A DNA stretch of 5,243 nucleotides from Trebonia sp. (GCA_030038035.1 JASHPP010000087.1:1-5243), one strand, 5' to 3'; numbered from the stretch's first letter, positions 1-5,243 are shown. Notes: generated by a model not told the origin, from the sequence alone. A program made the numbers and translations.

Positions 1-675
1 CTCGGCATCGTGAAGACCGGCAAGGAAGCAGACGTGTACCTCATCCGCCGGGGCGTGCCGGGCACGAGCTGGTCGTGCCTGCTCGCGGCGAAACGGTACC
101 GCGAGACGCAGCACCGGCTGTTCCACCGGGACGCCGGCTACCTGGAGGGCCGCCGTACCCGCGACGTCAGGGAAAGCCGCGCGATGGCCAGCCGCACCGC
201 GTTCGGCAAGGAGATGATCGCCAAACAGTGGGCGAACGCCGAGTTCGGTGCGCTGCGCGAGCTGTACGCCGCTAAGGTTCCCGTCCCCTACCCGGTGCAG
301 ATCACCGGGACCGAGGTGCTGCTTGAATTCATCGGCGACCCGGACGGCACCGCGGCGCCCCGGCCGGCCGAGACCCGCCCGGGGGGCACGGAGCTGGCCA
401 GCCTGTGGGGCCAGCTCGTGCACGCCCTCGTCACGCTGGCCAGGCACGGGCTGGCGCACGGGGACATGTCCGCCTACAACCTGCTCGTGCACCACGGCAG
501 GCTGGTGCTGATCGACCTGCCGCAGGTGGTCGACGTGATCTCCCATCCGAACGGGCGCTCGTTCCTCACCAGGGACGCCCGGAACACCGCGACGTGGTTC
601 GCCGCCCGCGGGCTGGCCGCCGCGGACCCGGACAAGCTGGCGCGCCTCCTGCACCAGGAGGCGCGCCTGGAATGA
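1..675 (+). CDS. RIO1-family atypical serine/threonine protein kinase, 5'-truncated by window edge
   Basis: The reading frame is open from base 1 to the TGA at 673-675, giving 224 visible residues; the N-terminus is outside the window. Numbering from the first visible codon, it begins LGIVKTGKEADVYL, the RIO-type ATP-binding loop. It continues with LAAKRYR (probable ATP-contacting Lys31), a hinge-like EFIGD (109-113), the catalytic loop HGDMSAYN (153-160, catalytic Asp155, Asn160) and the metal-binding LIDLPQ (Asp172). These are hallmarks of the RIO1 family, and all key residues are intact. The GTG at position 10 is not the start, because it falls inside the conserved ATP-binding loop. RIO kinases in archaea and eukaryotes act in small-subunit ribosome maturation; the role of the bacterial forms is not settled. 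The catalytic loop has Met and Ala where actinobacterial relatives, as I recall them, usually read HGDLSPYN. The gene converges on the ABC transporter operon with 4 bp between stops. Confidence 0.93.
   Translation, partial: LGIVKTGKEADVYLIRRGVPGTSWSCLLAAKRYRETQHRLFHRDAGYLEGRRTRDVRESRAMASRTAFGKEMIAKQWANAEFGALRELYAAKVPVPYPVQITGTEVLLEFIGDPDGTAAPRPAETRPGGTELASLWGQLVHALVTLARHGLAHGDMSAYNLLVHHGRLVLIDLPQVVDVISHPNGRSFLTRDARNTATWFAARGLAAADPDKLARLLHQEARLE
639..667. terminator. Perfect hairpin in the end of the kinase gene, probable terminator of the convergent ABC operon
   Basis: The arms ggcgcgcctcct (639-650) and aggaggcgcgcc (656-667) are exact reverse complements. An extra G-C pair closes the loop to three bases, giving a 13-bp, mostly GC stem. 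Read on the minus strand, the hairpin begins 13 bases after the ATPase stop codon and is followed by agcttgtcc, which has no real U-tract; many actinobacterial terminators also lack one. On the plus strand it lies within the last kinase codons (LARLLHQEARLE), so there it could fold only after the ribosome leaves. The structure is seen directly; the terminator role is inferred. Confidence 0.7.
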
Positions 676-679
676 TCCC

Positions 680-1357
680 TCATACCTTCTGCTTGACCGT
701 GATCTTGCCGTTCCGCATCGTGCCGAGCCGCTGGGCCCGGCGGGCGACGGTGCTGTCGTGGGTCACGATGATCAGCGTCAGGCCCTTTTGCTGCCACAGC
801 TTCTCGAGCAGGCCGATGATCTCGTCGCGGGTGTCCTCGTCGAGGTTGCCTGTCGGCTCGTCGGCGAGCAGCACCTTGGGCTCCTTCACCAGCGCGCGGG
901 CGATCGCCACGCGCTGCTGCTGACCGCCCGACAGCTCGCCCGGCAGGTGCCGCAGGCGGTCACCGAGCCCGACCGAGCTCAGCGCCTCGGCCGCGCGGGC
1001 ACGCCGGGAGCCGTCGCTGACCCCGAGCGGGACCAGCGCGGTCTCCACGTTCTCCTGCGCGGACAGCGTGGGGATCAGGTTGAAGGTCTGGAAGATGAAG
1101 CCGATCGACTCGGCCCGCATCTTCGTCATCTGGGTTTCCCGCAGCCTCGTCAGCTCGCGCCCGTCGAAATCGACGGAGCCTGAGGTCGCCCGGTCGAGGC
1201 CGCCGAGGATCTGCAGCAGCGTGGTCTTGCCGTGCCCGGTCGGTCCCTGGATGGCCAGCCACTCGCCGTCGGGGATATCGAGGTCCACGCCGCGCAGCGC
1301 GTGGACTGTCCCGCGCCCCTTGGGGTAGTCCTTCGTGACACCCGTGAGCTTGTACAT
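680..1357 (-). CDS. ABC transporter ATP-binding protein, LolD/MacB/FtsE type
   Basis: This 225-residue protein has the usual length for a stand-alone nucleotide-binding subunit of the LolD/MacB/FtsE family. Motifs appear in order: Walker A GPTGHGKTT (38-46, Lys44), Q-loop Gln90 in FIFQTFNLIPTLSAQENV, signature LSGGQQQR (142-149), Walker B KVLLADEPTGNLD (161-173, Glu167 catalytic), and H-loop His200 in IIVTHD. All catalytic residues are present, so it should dimerise and hydrolyse ATP to drive the permease encoded just upstream. ATG at 1357 is chosen because MYKLTGVTKDYP is a normal family N-terminus and AGGGAG lies about 10 bases upstream. The frame stays open further upstream, but that sequence is the permease gene read out of frame. 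The substrate cannot be told from sequence; this family typically exports or extracts lipids, lipoproteins or peptides, or acts mechanically. Confidence 0.95.
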   Translation of the reverse strand: MYKLTGVTKDYPKGRGTVHALRGVDLDIPDGEWLAIQGPTGHGKTTLLQILGGLDRATSGSVDFDGRELTRLRETQMTKMRAESIGFIFQTFNLIPTLSAQENVETALVPLGVSDGSRRARAAEALSSVGLGDRLRHLPGELSGGQQQRVAIARALVKEPKVLLADEPTGNLDEDTRDEIIGLLEKLWQQKGLTLIIVTHDSTVARRAQRLGTMRNGKITVKQKV

Positions 1358-1383
1358 GACTTGTATTCTCCCTGGGATCCGGG

Positions 1384-2991
1384 TCAGGCGACCTTGGACA
1401 GTGCGTCGGCCGGGCGCAGCCGCGCCGCCCGCCAGCCGCCGAGCGAACCGGCGATCAGCCCGCCGAGGACTGCGAGGACCACCGCGGCGACCACCGCGGT
1501 GATCGTGACCGTCGCGGTCAGGTGGACTACCGCCGACGCCGGGTGCGCCGCGCTCGTGAACGCGCCGCGGAACGGGTTGCTGCCGCCCGTAGTGCTCCCG
1601 CCGGGGGCCGCGCCGCTGGTGGGGAACCCGCCGGCGCCGCCGCCGGGGAACCCGCCGGCGCCGGTGCCGCCGGCGCCGAAGAACCGGGCGCCGCCCGGCG
1701 TGGCCGAGCCCGTGACGCTGGACGCCAGGTCCGCGGTCAGCGGCCCGCTGAACTTGCCGACAAGCGCGGCGCCGAGGAAGCCGAGCCCGACGCCGATCGC
1801 CCCGCCGATGATCCCGACGGTGATCGACTCGCCCATGACCTGGCCGACGATCCGGCTGGTCTTCCAGCCGAGCGCCTTGAGCGTGCCGAACTCCCTGATG
1901 CGCCGCGTCACCGCGCTCATCGTGAGCAGGCTGGCCAGCAGGAACGCCGCGATGAGGACCGCGATCGCGAGCCACTTGCCGAGGTCATTGGCCAGCGTCG
2001 CAGCGCTGGACAGCGACCCGGTGACCTCGCTGGCCAGCGTGTTCTGGTCGGTGATGGTCGAGCCAGGCACGTCCTTGGAAATCGTGCCCGCCAGCGAGTT
2101 GATGTCCGAGGAGCTGCTCGCCGCGACGTAGATCGTGTTGACGTCGTTCTTCATGTCGGCGAGCGTCTGCGCGACGCCTAGCGGGATGTACACGTCGGCC
2201 GGGGTGTCGCCCGCGGGCTCGCTGACGAGCCCGACGATCTTGAAGTTGGTCGCCTTGCTCTTGGAGTCACCGATCGCGATCGTGTCGCCGACCTTCAGCT
2301 TGTTCGACGTGGCGTAGCTCGCGTCGACCAGCGCGACGTCGGACGACTCGTCGGCCGTGGTGAAGGTCCGCCCCGAGCTGATCTTGCCGGTGCTGAGCGG
2401 GCCGAGCTCGCCGTTGGCGATGTCCACGCCGTTCACGATGAAGCTGTTGCTGTCGATGCTGACGTGGAAGCTGCTCGGGTTGCTGCTGCCGCTGCTGCTG
2501 CTGCCGCCGGTGCCGAAGAACCCGCCGCTGCTGCCGCTGCTGCCGCTGTTGTTGAAGTTGATCGCAGGCACCGTGCCGCTGGTGGTCCGGTCGGTCAGCG
2601 TCAGCCCGCCAGCCGCCGCGGCCACGTCCTGCAGCCTGGCGATGTCGGTCACGTAGGTAGAGCTGAGGGACGACAGCGTGATGTCGCTGGTGAGCGTGTT
2701 GTCGTCGATCTTGGTGCCGGCCTTGGGCCGGGACTTCGACCCGATTCCCTGGGTGAAGCTGAACCCGAACCCGCCGCCGCCGCTGGTGCTGGTGGTCGGG
2801 GCCTTGGTCACGGTGATGTCCGTGCCCACGCCGTACAGCGAGTGCAGGACGGAGGCCTGGGCGTTCTTGACCCCGGCGGACGCCGCGGTCACCGTGATCA
2901 CCAGGCCGATTCCCAATGCCAGGCCTATTGCTATGAAAAGGGCCTGGCGCATGCGGCGTCGCAGCTCGCGCCATAGGTACGTGAAGAACAT
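1384..2991 (-). CDS. ABC transporter permease, FtsX/MacB type, with Ser/Gly-rich and Gly-rich extracytoplasmic insertions
   Basis: This 535-residue membrane protein has four predicted transmembrane segments: about 17-38, 338-360, 390-412 and 493-517. Residues 39-337 form a large extracytoplasmic domain of MacB periplasmic-core type. The cytoplasmic stretch after TM2, RRIREFGTLKALGWKTSRI (363-381), is the conserved FtsX/MacB coupling region that contacts the ATPase. The C-terminus WRAARLRPADAL is also typical. Start choice: ATG at 2991 gives MFFTYLWREL, a usual family opening, with GAGGAG 4 bases upstream; an in-frame ATG at 3075 would add 28 basic, Pro-rich residues and is unlikely. Two low-complexity insertions stand out: residues 149-174 (Ser/Gly) and 429-475 (Gly/Ala/Pro), the second in the normally short TM3-TM4 loop. 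The ATPase gene follows after 26 bp. No accessory membrane-fusion gene is seen. The substrate is unknown. Confidence 0.92.
   Translation of the reverse strand: MFFTYLWRELRRRMRQALFIAIGLALGIGLVITVTAASAGVKNAQASVLHSLYGVGTDITVTKAPTTSTSGGGGFGFSFTQGIGSKSRPKAGTKIDDNTLTSDITLSSLSSTYVTDIARLQDVAAAAGGLTLTDRTTSGTVPAINFNNSGSSGSSGGFFGTGGSSSSGSSNPSSFHVSIDSNSFIVNGVDIANGELGPLSTGKISSGRTFTTADESSDVALVDASYATSNKLKVGDTIAIGDSKSKATNFKIVGLVSEPAGDTPADVYIPLGVAQTLADMKNDVNTIYVAASSSSDINSLAGTISKDVPGSTITDQNTLASEVTGSLSSAATLANDLGKWLAIAVLIAAFLLASLLTMSAVTRRIREFGTLKALGWKTSRIVGQVMGESITVGIIGGAIGVGLGFLGAALVGKFSGPLTADLASSVTGSATPGGARFFGAGGTGAGGFPGGGAGGFPTSGAAPGGSTTGGSNPFRGAFTSAAHPASAVVHLTATVTITAVVAAVVLAVLGGLIAGSLGGWRAARLRPADALSKVA
1567..1704 (-). 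repeat. Gly/Ala/Pro-rich low-complexity coding region with tandem 24-bp units in the permease TM3-TM4 loop
   Basis: On the plus strand ggggaacccgccggcgcc occurs at 1621-1638 and again, identical, at 1645-1662. This is a 24-bp period, meaning eight codons. A third partial copy, gccggcgcc, lies at 1669-1677. In the protein this gives two consecutive GAGGFP-containing octads (about residues 444-457) inside a Gly/Ala/Pro-rich stretch. The period is a multiple of three, so unit gain or loss would change loop length without breaking the frame. Confidence 0.75.
2470..2550 (-). repeat. CTG/CCG trinucleotide tracts encoding a Ser/Gly-rich linker in the permease ectodomain
   Basis: The plus strand shows runs of ctg and ccg triplets on both sides of a ccggtgccgaagaacccgccg spacer. 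Read on the minus strand they are AGC/AGT and GGC codons giving GSSGSSGGFFGTGGSSSSGSSNPSS (about residues 150-174). The tract interrupts the predicted ectodomain and has the composition of a flexible linker rather than a folded element. The triplet repetition suggests origin or length change by slippage. Confidence 0.65.
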
Positions 2992-3148
2992 CGGACTCCT
3001 CAACGGACTCAGCTTTAGTGGCGGCGCGGGTTCGCCGCGCAGGGAACAACCGCCCCGCGCCCGCGGCCGCGCCATTTCACAGCTTGGCGGGCTTACCTGA
3101 GGGGTCGCTGAATGGGAACTGCGAACAAGCAGGAATCCGCGGCGCTTG
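2992..3148 (-). promoter_or_regulatory. Intergenic region between hpnH and the permease gene; ribosome binding site seen, promoter not resolved
   Basis: This 157-bp stretch separates the hopanoid genes from the ABC operon on the same strand. It holds GAGGAG (minus strand, 2996-3001) directly before the permease ATG, a GC hairpin at 3024-3040, and a 10-bp palindrome at 3062-3071 that contains GCGGCCGC. It also contains the distal arm of the inverted repeat at 3132-3175. I see no convincing -10/-35 pair: a ttgttc element near 3045-3050 on the minus strand lacks a well-spaced -10. No small ORF is supportable. A promoter for the transporter is likely here given the terminator-like element upstream, but this is inferred. 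Confidence 0.4.
3024..3040 (-). other. GC-rich hairpin in the permease 5' leader
   Basis: The arms gcgcgg (3024-3029) and ccgcgc (3035-3040) are exact reverse complements with a 5-base loop. An overlapping alternative stem pairs gcggcg (3021-3026) with cgccgc (3033-3038). It lies 33 bases upstream of the permease ATG and is followed on the minus strand by cactaaagct, with no U-tract. Its role, if any, is unknown. Confidence 0.4.
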
Positions 3149-3175
3149 CTAGCTTTCGCGCAGGGCCCGGATTCC
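3132..3175 (-). terminator. Inverted repeat spanning the hpnH stop codon, possible terminator of the hopanoid transcript
   Basis: The arms ggaatccg (3132-3139) and cggattcc (3168-3175) are perfect 8-base complements. An inner pair gcgc (3142-3145)/gcgc (3158-3161) is nested inside them. The hpnH TAG (3149-3151) sits in the loop region. On the minus strand the structure is followed by tgcttgttcg, which is only mildly T-rich. The position at the end of the hopanoid genes fits a terminator lacking a U-tract, but the unpaired internal bases make this less certain than the hairpin at 639-667. Confidence 0.4.
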
Positions 3176-4153
3176 CTCTTTCAGTGAGCTCATCGTGGCG
3201 ATGACGGCCGACGGCTCGTAGCCGCAGTGCGCCATGCAGTTCGCGCACCGCGGGTCCTTGCCACGCCCGTACTTGTCCCAGTCGGTCGTCTCGACAAGCT
3301 CCTTGTAGGTCGGGACGTAGCCGTCGGACATCAGGTAGCAGGGCTTTTGCCAGCCGAACAGCGAGTACGACGGGATCGACCACGCCGTGCACTCGTACTC
3401 GACCTTGCCCTCGAGGAAGTCCAGGAACAGCGGCGTGTGCATCAGGCGCCACCGCTTGCGGCGGCCGTCCGCGAACGCCTTGCGGAACATCTCGCGGGTC
3501 TCTTCCACGCCGAGGAAGTGCTCCTGGTCCGGTGCCTTCTCGTAGGCGTAGCCCGGCGAGATCTGCATGTCGTCGACCTTCAGGTCGTCGTTGAGGAAGT
3601 TCAGCACGTCGATGACGGTCTGCGGCGTGTCGGTGTTGAAGAACGTGGTGTTCGTGTTGACCTTGAACCCGCGCTCCTGCGCCATCTTGATCGCCGCCAC
3701 GGCCTGGTCGAACACGCCTTCCTTGGAGACCGACTCGTCGTGCCGCTCGCGCAGCCCGTCGATGTGCACCACCCAGCGGAAGTACGCCGACGGGGTGAAC
3801 TTGTCGAGCTTCTTCGGCAGCAGCAGCGCGTTCGTGCACAGGAACACGAACTTCTTGCGCTTGATCAGTTCGGCCACGATCACTTCGATCTGCGGGTGCA
3901 TCAGCGGCTCGCCGCCGGCGATCGACACCATCGGGGCGCCGCACTCCTCGATCGCCCCGATGGCCTGCTCGACCGGCATCCGCTGCTTCAGCAGCGTGTG
4001 CGGCTGCTGGATCTTGCCGCAGCCCGCGCATTTCAGGTTGCACGCGAACAGCGGCTCGAGCTCCACGAGCAGCGGGAACTTCGTCTCGCCAGCCAGCTTC
4101 TTGCGTACCAGGTAGGACCCGACGCGCAGGGACTGACGCAGTGGCATGGGCAT
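3149..4153 (-). CDS. hpnH: Hopanoid biosynthesis radical SAM protein HpnH (adenosylhopane synthase)
   Basis: This 334-residue protein has the usual HpnH length. It attaches the 5'-deoxyadenosyl radical from S-adenosylmethionine to a C30 hopene (diploptene), making adenosylhopane, the first C35 hopanoid. The radical SAM motif CNLKCAGC (Cys38, Cys42, Cys45) would bind the [4Fe-4S] cluster, and AGGEP (79-83) is the SAM-binding GGEP motif. Cys106 in FVFLCTNALLL matches in position the cysteine I recall being reported as essential for radical quenching and stereochemistry in the Zymomonas enzyme. A C-terminal group (Cys255, Cys272, and CANCMAHC at 303-310) is also present. ATG at 4153 is chosen because AAGGAGGT (4163-4170) lies about 10 bases upstream; the second ATG at 4147 is too far from it. 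The start overlaps the upstream ispH stop as TAATG, implying translational coupling. No ispG, dxs or hpnO follows in this window. Confidence 0.95.
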   Translation of the reverse strand: MPMPLRQSLRVGSYLVRKKLAGETKFPLLVELEPLFACNLKCAGCGKIQQPHTLLKQRMPVEQAIGAIEECGAPMVSIAGGEPLMHPQIEVIVAELIKRKKFVFLCTNALLLPKKLDKFTPSAYFRWVVHIDGLRERHDESVSKEGVFDQAVAAIKMAQERGFKVNTNTTFFNTDTPQTVIDVLNFLNDDLKVDDMQISPGYAYEKAPDQEHFLGVEETREMFRKAFADGRRKRWRLMHTPLFLDFLEGKVEYECTAWSIPSYSLFGWQKPCYLMSDGYVPTYKELVETTDWDKYGRGKDPRCANCMAHCGYEPSAVIATMSSLKEGIRALRES

Positions 4154-5243
4154 TAGTGCCGTACCTCCTTGGGCAGGCCGAACCGGATTGACTCCGTGGT
4201 GGTGATTCGCTCGGACACCGACAGCGGGCCGAGGCCGGAAAGTGCCGAGATGATCTCGTCTACGACCGCGGGCGGCGCGGAGGCGCCGGCCGTCAGGCCG
4301 ATCACCGGCGCCCCGGCCAGCCAGCCGAGCTGGATGTCGTCGGCGCCGTCGATCAGGTACGCGGGCGTCCCGGCGCGCTCGCAGGTCTCCACCAGCCGGA
4401 CCGAGTTGGACGAGTTCGCCGAGCCCGCCACCAGCACCAGGTCGGATTCGGCGGCGACCGCGCGGACCGCGGCCTGCCGGTTGGTGGTCGCGTAGCAGAT
4501 GTCGTCGCTGCCGGGGGCGCGCACCGCGGGGAAGCGCTCGCGCAGCGCGCCGGAAACCTCGGCCGCCTCGTCCACCGACAGCGTGGTCTGCATCAGGAAC
4601 GCGACGCGTTCGGTATCGCGGGGCCGGAACGCGGCCACATCCTCGGCGGTCTGCAGCAGCACGGTCGAGTCGGGCGCCTCGCCCAGCGTGCCCTCGACCT
4701 CCTCGTGGCCCGCGTGGCCGATCAGCGCGACCGTGTACCCGTCGGCGGCGAACCGCCTGGCCTCCGCGTGCACCTTGGACACCAGCGGGCAGGTCGCGTC
4801 GATCACCGCCAGGCCCCGCCTGGCCGCCTCGTCGCGCACCATCGGCGACACGCCGTGCGCGGAGAACACCACGGTCGCCCCGTCGGGCACCTGGTCGAGC
4901 TCGTCGACGAAGACCGCGCCGCGGCTGGTCAGGTCGCCCACCACGCGCGTGTTGTGCACGATCTGCTTGCGCACGTAGACCGGCTCGCCGTGGCGCTCGA
5001 GGGCGCGCTCGACGATCTCGATGGCCCGCTCCACGCCCGCGCAGAACGACCGCGGCCCGGCCAGCAGCACCTGGTGCGTCCCGCACGCCGCGGCCCACCG
5101 CTGCGCCACCGGAGCGGCGGCACGCAGCGAAGCCAGCCCGGCGAGCCCGCCGGAGACGATGCCGGCCAGCGGGCGATGCGGGGTGTCCGACACGGCCCGG
5201 ATCACCGCGACGGAGCGGTCGCCCGCGCCCGCGGCCAGCGGCA
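4153..5243 (-). CDS. ispH: 4-hydroxy-3-methylbut-2-enyl diphosphate reductase (IspH/LytB) with an N-terminal HpnG-like phosphorylase segment; 5'-truncated by window edge
   Basis: IspH is the last MEP-pathway enzyme, reducing HMBPP to IPP and DMAPP with a [4Fe-4S] cluster. Numbering from the GTG at 5205, the cluster ligands are Cys55 (SFCAGV), Cys139 (DATCPLV) and Cys237 ([11 protein letters not shown]). His84 (IVHN), His117 (SAHGVS), His167 and Glu169 (GHEEVEGT, the proton-relay Glu), Thr207-Thr208 and SSNS (265-268) complete the active site, so it appears functional. The frame does not stop or begin here: it is open to the right edge. The codons before IspH read [25 protein letters not shown] and onward to AQRWAAACG, resembling the C-terminus of purine nucleoside phosphorylase/nucleosidase proteins such as HpnG. 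GTG 5205 lies inside that motif and has no ribosome binding site, so it is not a credible start. The TAA at 4155-4153 overlaps the hpnH ATG. Confidence 0.93.
   Translation of the reverse strand, partial: PLAAGAGDRSVAVIRAVSDTPHRPLAGIVSGGLAGLASLRAAAPVAQRWAAACGTHQVLLAGPRSFCAGVERAIEIVERALERHGEPVYVRKQIVHNTRVVGDLTSRGAVFVDELDQVPDGATVVFSAHGVSPMVRDEAARRGLAVIDATCPLVSKVHAEARRFAADGYTVALIGHAGHEEVEGTLGEAPDSTVLLQTAEDVAAFRPRDTERVAFLMQTTLSVDEAAEVSGALRERFPAVRAPGSDDICYATTNRQAAVRAVAAESDLVLVAGSANSSNSVRLVETCERAGTPAYLIDGADDIQLGWLAGAPVIGLTAGASAPPAVVDEIISALSGLGPLSVSERITTTESIRFGLPKEVRH
4163..4170 (-). promoter_or_regulatory. Strong ribosome binding site for hpnH inside the 3' end of ispH
   Basis: On the minus strand AAGGAGGT is a near-complete anti-16S complement about 10 bases before the hpnH ATG at 4153. 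It is formed by the ispH codons for Lys-Glu-Val near the C-terminus (KEVRH). It fixes the hpnH start at 4153 rather than 4147. Confidence 0.85.
5083..5243 (-). other. hpnG: C-terminal fragment of an HpnG-like hopanoid nucleosidase/phosphorylase domain, fused in frame to IspH
   Basis: The segment has the strand-then-helix pattern of the end of the phosphorylase superfamily fold. [10 protein letters not shown] corresponds to the RAISD-type motif whose Asp contacts the purine in MTA/SAH nucleosidases. It is followed by a Gly/Ala-rich helix ([22 protein letters not shown]). HpnG removes adenine from adenosylhopane, the product of HpnH, so its position beside hpnH is expected. About 54 residues of it are visible; the bulk of the domain is outside the window. 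The assignment rests on a short motif and context. An alternative is an unrelated N-terminal extension of IspH. Confidence 0.65.

Noticed and set aside
10..12. GTG at position 10 as the kinase start
   Set aside because: It would cut into the conserved ATP-binding loop; codons 1-9 (LGI) continue the family sequence.
1232..2131. Long plus-strand open frame opposite the permease and ATPase genes
   Set aside because: It is antisense to two clear genes, its protein is Pro/Ala/Ser-rich without domain motifs, and it is explained by GC-rich third positions of the true genes.
2470..2550. Short repeated units as a CRISPR-like array
   Set aside because: Triplet periodic, in frame, no unique spacers; this is a low-complexity coding region.
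3063..3070. GCGGCCGC palindrome as a functional site
   Set aside because: An 8-bp GC palindrome is easily expected by chance in DNA of this composition; noted only as part of the intergenic description.
2992..3075. Longer permease start at 3075 adding 28 residues
   Set aside because: The added residues are basic, Pro-rich and unlike the family. ATG 2991 has GAGGAG just upstream and a canonical N-terminus.
3227..4156. Long plus-strand open frame opposite hpnH
   Set aside because: Exact shadow of hpnH; the Arg/Leu/Val-rich translation has no recognisable motif.
4154..5098. Upstream extension of the hpnH frame through ispH
   Set aside because: The sequence there is Arg/Gly-rich out-of-frame reading of ispH; hpnH has a strong ribosome binding site and start at 4153.
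5068..5109. Internal GTG codons at 5109 and 5070 as separate IspH starts
   Set aside because: Both would give plausible IspH lengths, but neither is preceded by a good ribosome binding site; kept only as the alternative to the fusion.
5203..5205. GTG at 5205 as the start of a stand-alone IspH
   Set aside because: It lies within the conserved VIRAVSDT motif, has no Shine-Dalgarno sequence (upstream is ccgctccgtcgcg), and the frame continues to the edge.

Overview
The window looks like a chromosomal segment of a high-GC actinomycete. The base composition is strongly GC, third codon positions are mostly G or C, and GTG or ATG starts follow purine-rich ribosome binding sites. The RIO1-family kinase and the IspH sequence both resemble actinobacterial family members as I remember them. 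No mobile element, tRNA, rRNA or CRISPR array is visible.

The layout is one plus-strand gene converging on four minus-strand functions. Positions 1-675 hold the 3' part of a RIO1-type protein kinase gene, whose 5' end lies outside the window. It faces a two-gene export-type ABC transporter operon on the minus strand: a FtsX/MacB-type permease (2991-1384) followed after 26 bp by its LolD/MacB-type ATPase (1357-680). The two convergent stop codons are only 4 bp apart. A perfect hairpin inside the last codons of the kinase gene (639-667) is well placed to terminate transcription of the ABC operon.

Upstream of the transporter on the minus strand, across a 157-bp intergenic region (2992-3148), lies the end of a hopanoid-lipid gene cluster. 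It holds hpnH (4153-3149, radical SAM adenosylhopane synthase) and, upstream with a 1-base TAATG overlap, an ispH gene (4153 to beyond 5243). The ispH frame has no stop before the window edge. It is preceded in frame by a segment that looks like the C-terminus of a purine nucleoside phosphorylase/nucleosidase of the HpnG type, including a VIRAVSDT motif. The simplest reading is an HpnG-IspH fusion protein.

As a pathway, IspH makes the C5 units IPP and DMAPP that feed squalene and hopene synthesis. HpnH adds a 5'-deoxyadenosyl group to the C30 hopene, and HpnG removes the adenine to give ribosylhopane. The window therefore links the first and last parts of the pathway in one coupled transcript, probably with squalene-hopene cyclase and related genes beyond the right edge. 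The ABC transporter and the kinase show no evident link to hopanoids. The main points for follow-up are the fusion, the shared convergent hairpin, and the repeat-encoded low-complexity loops of the permease.
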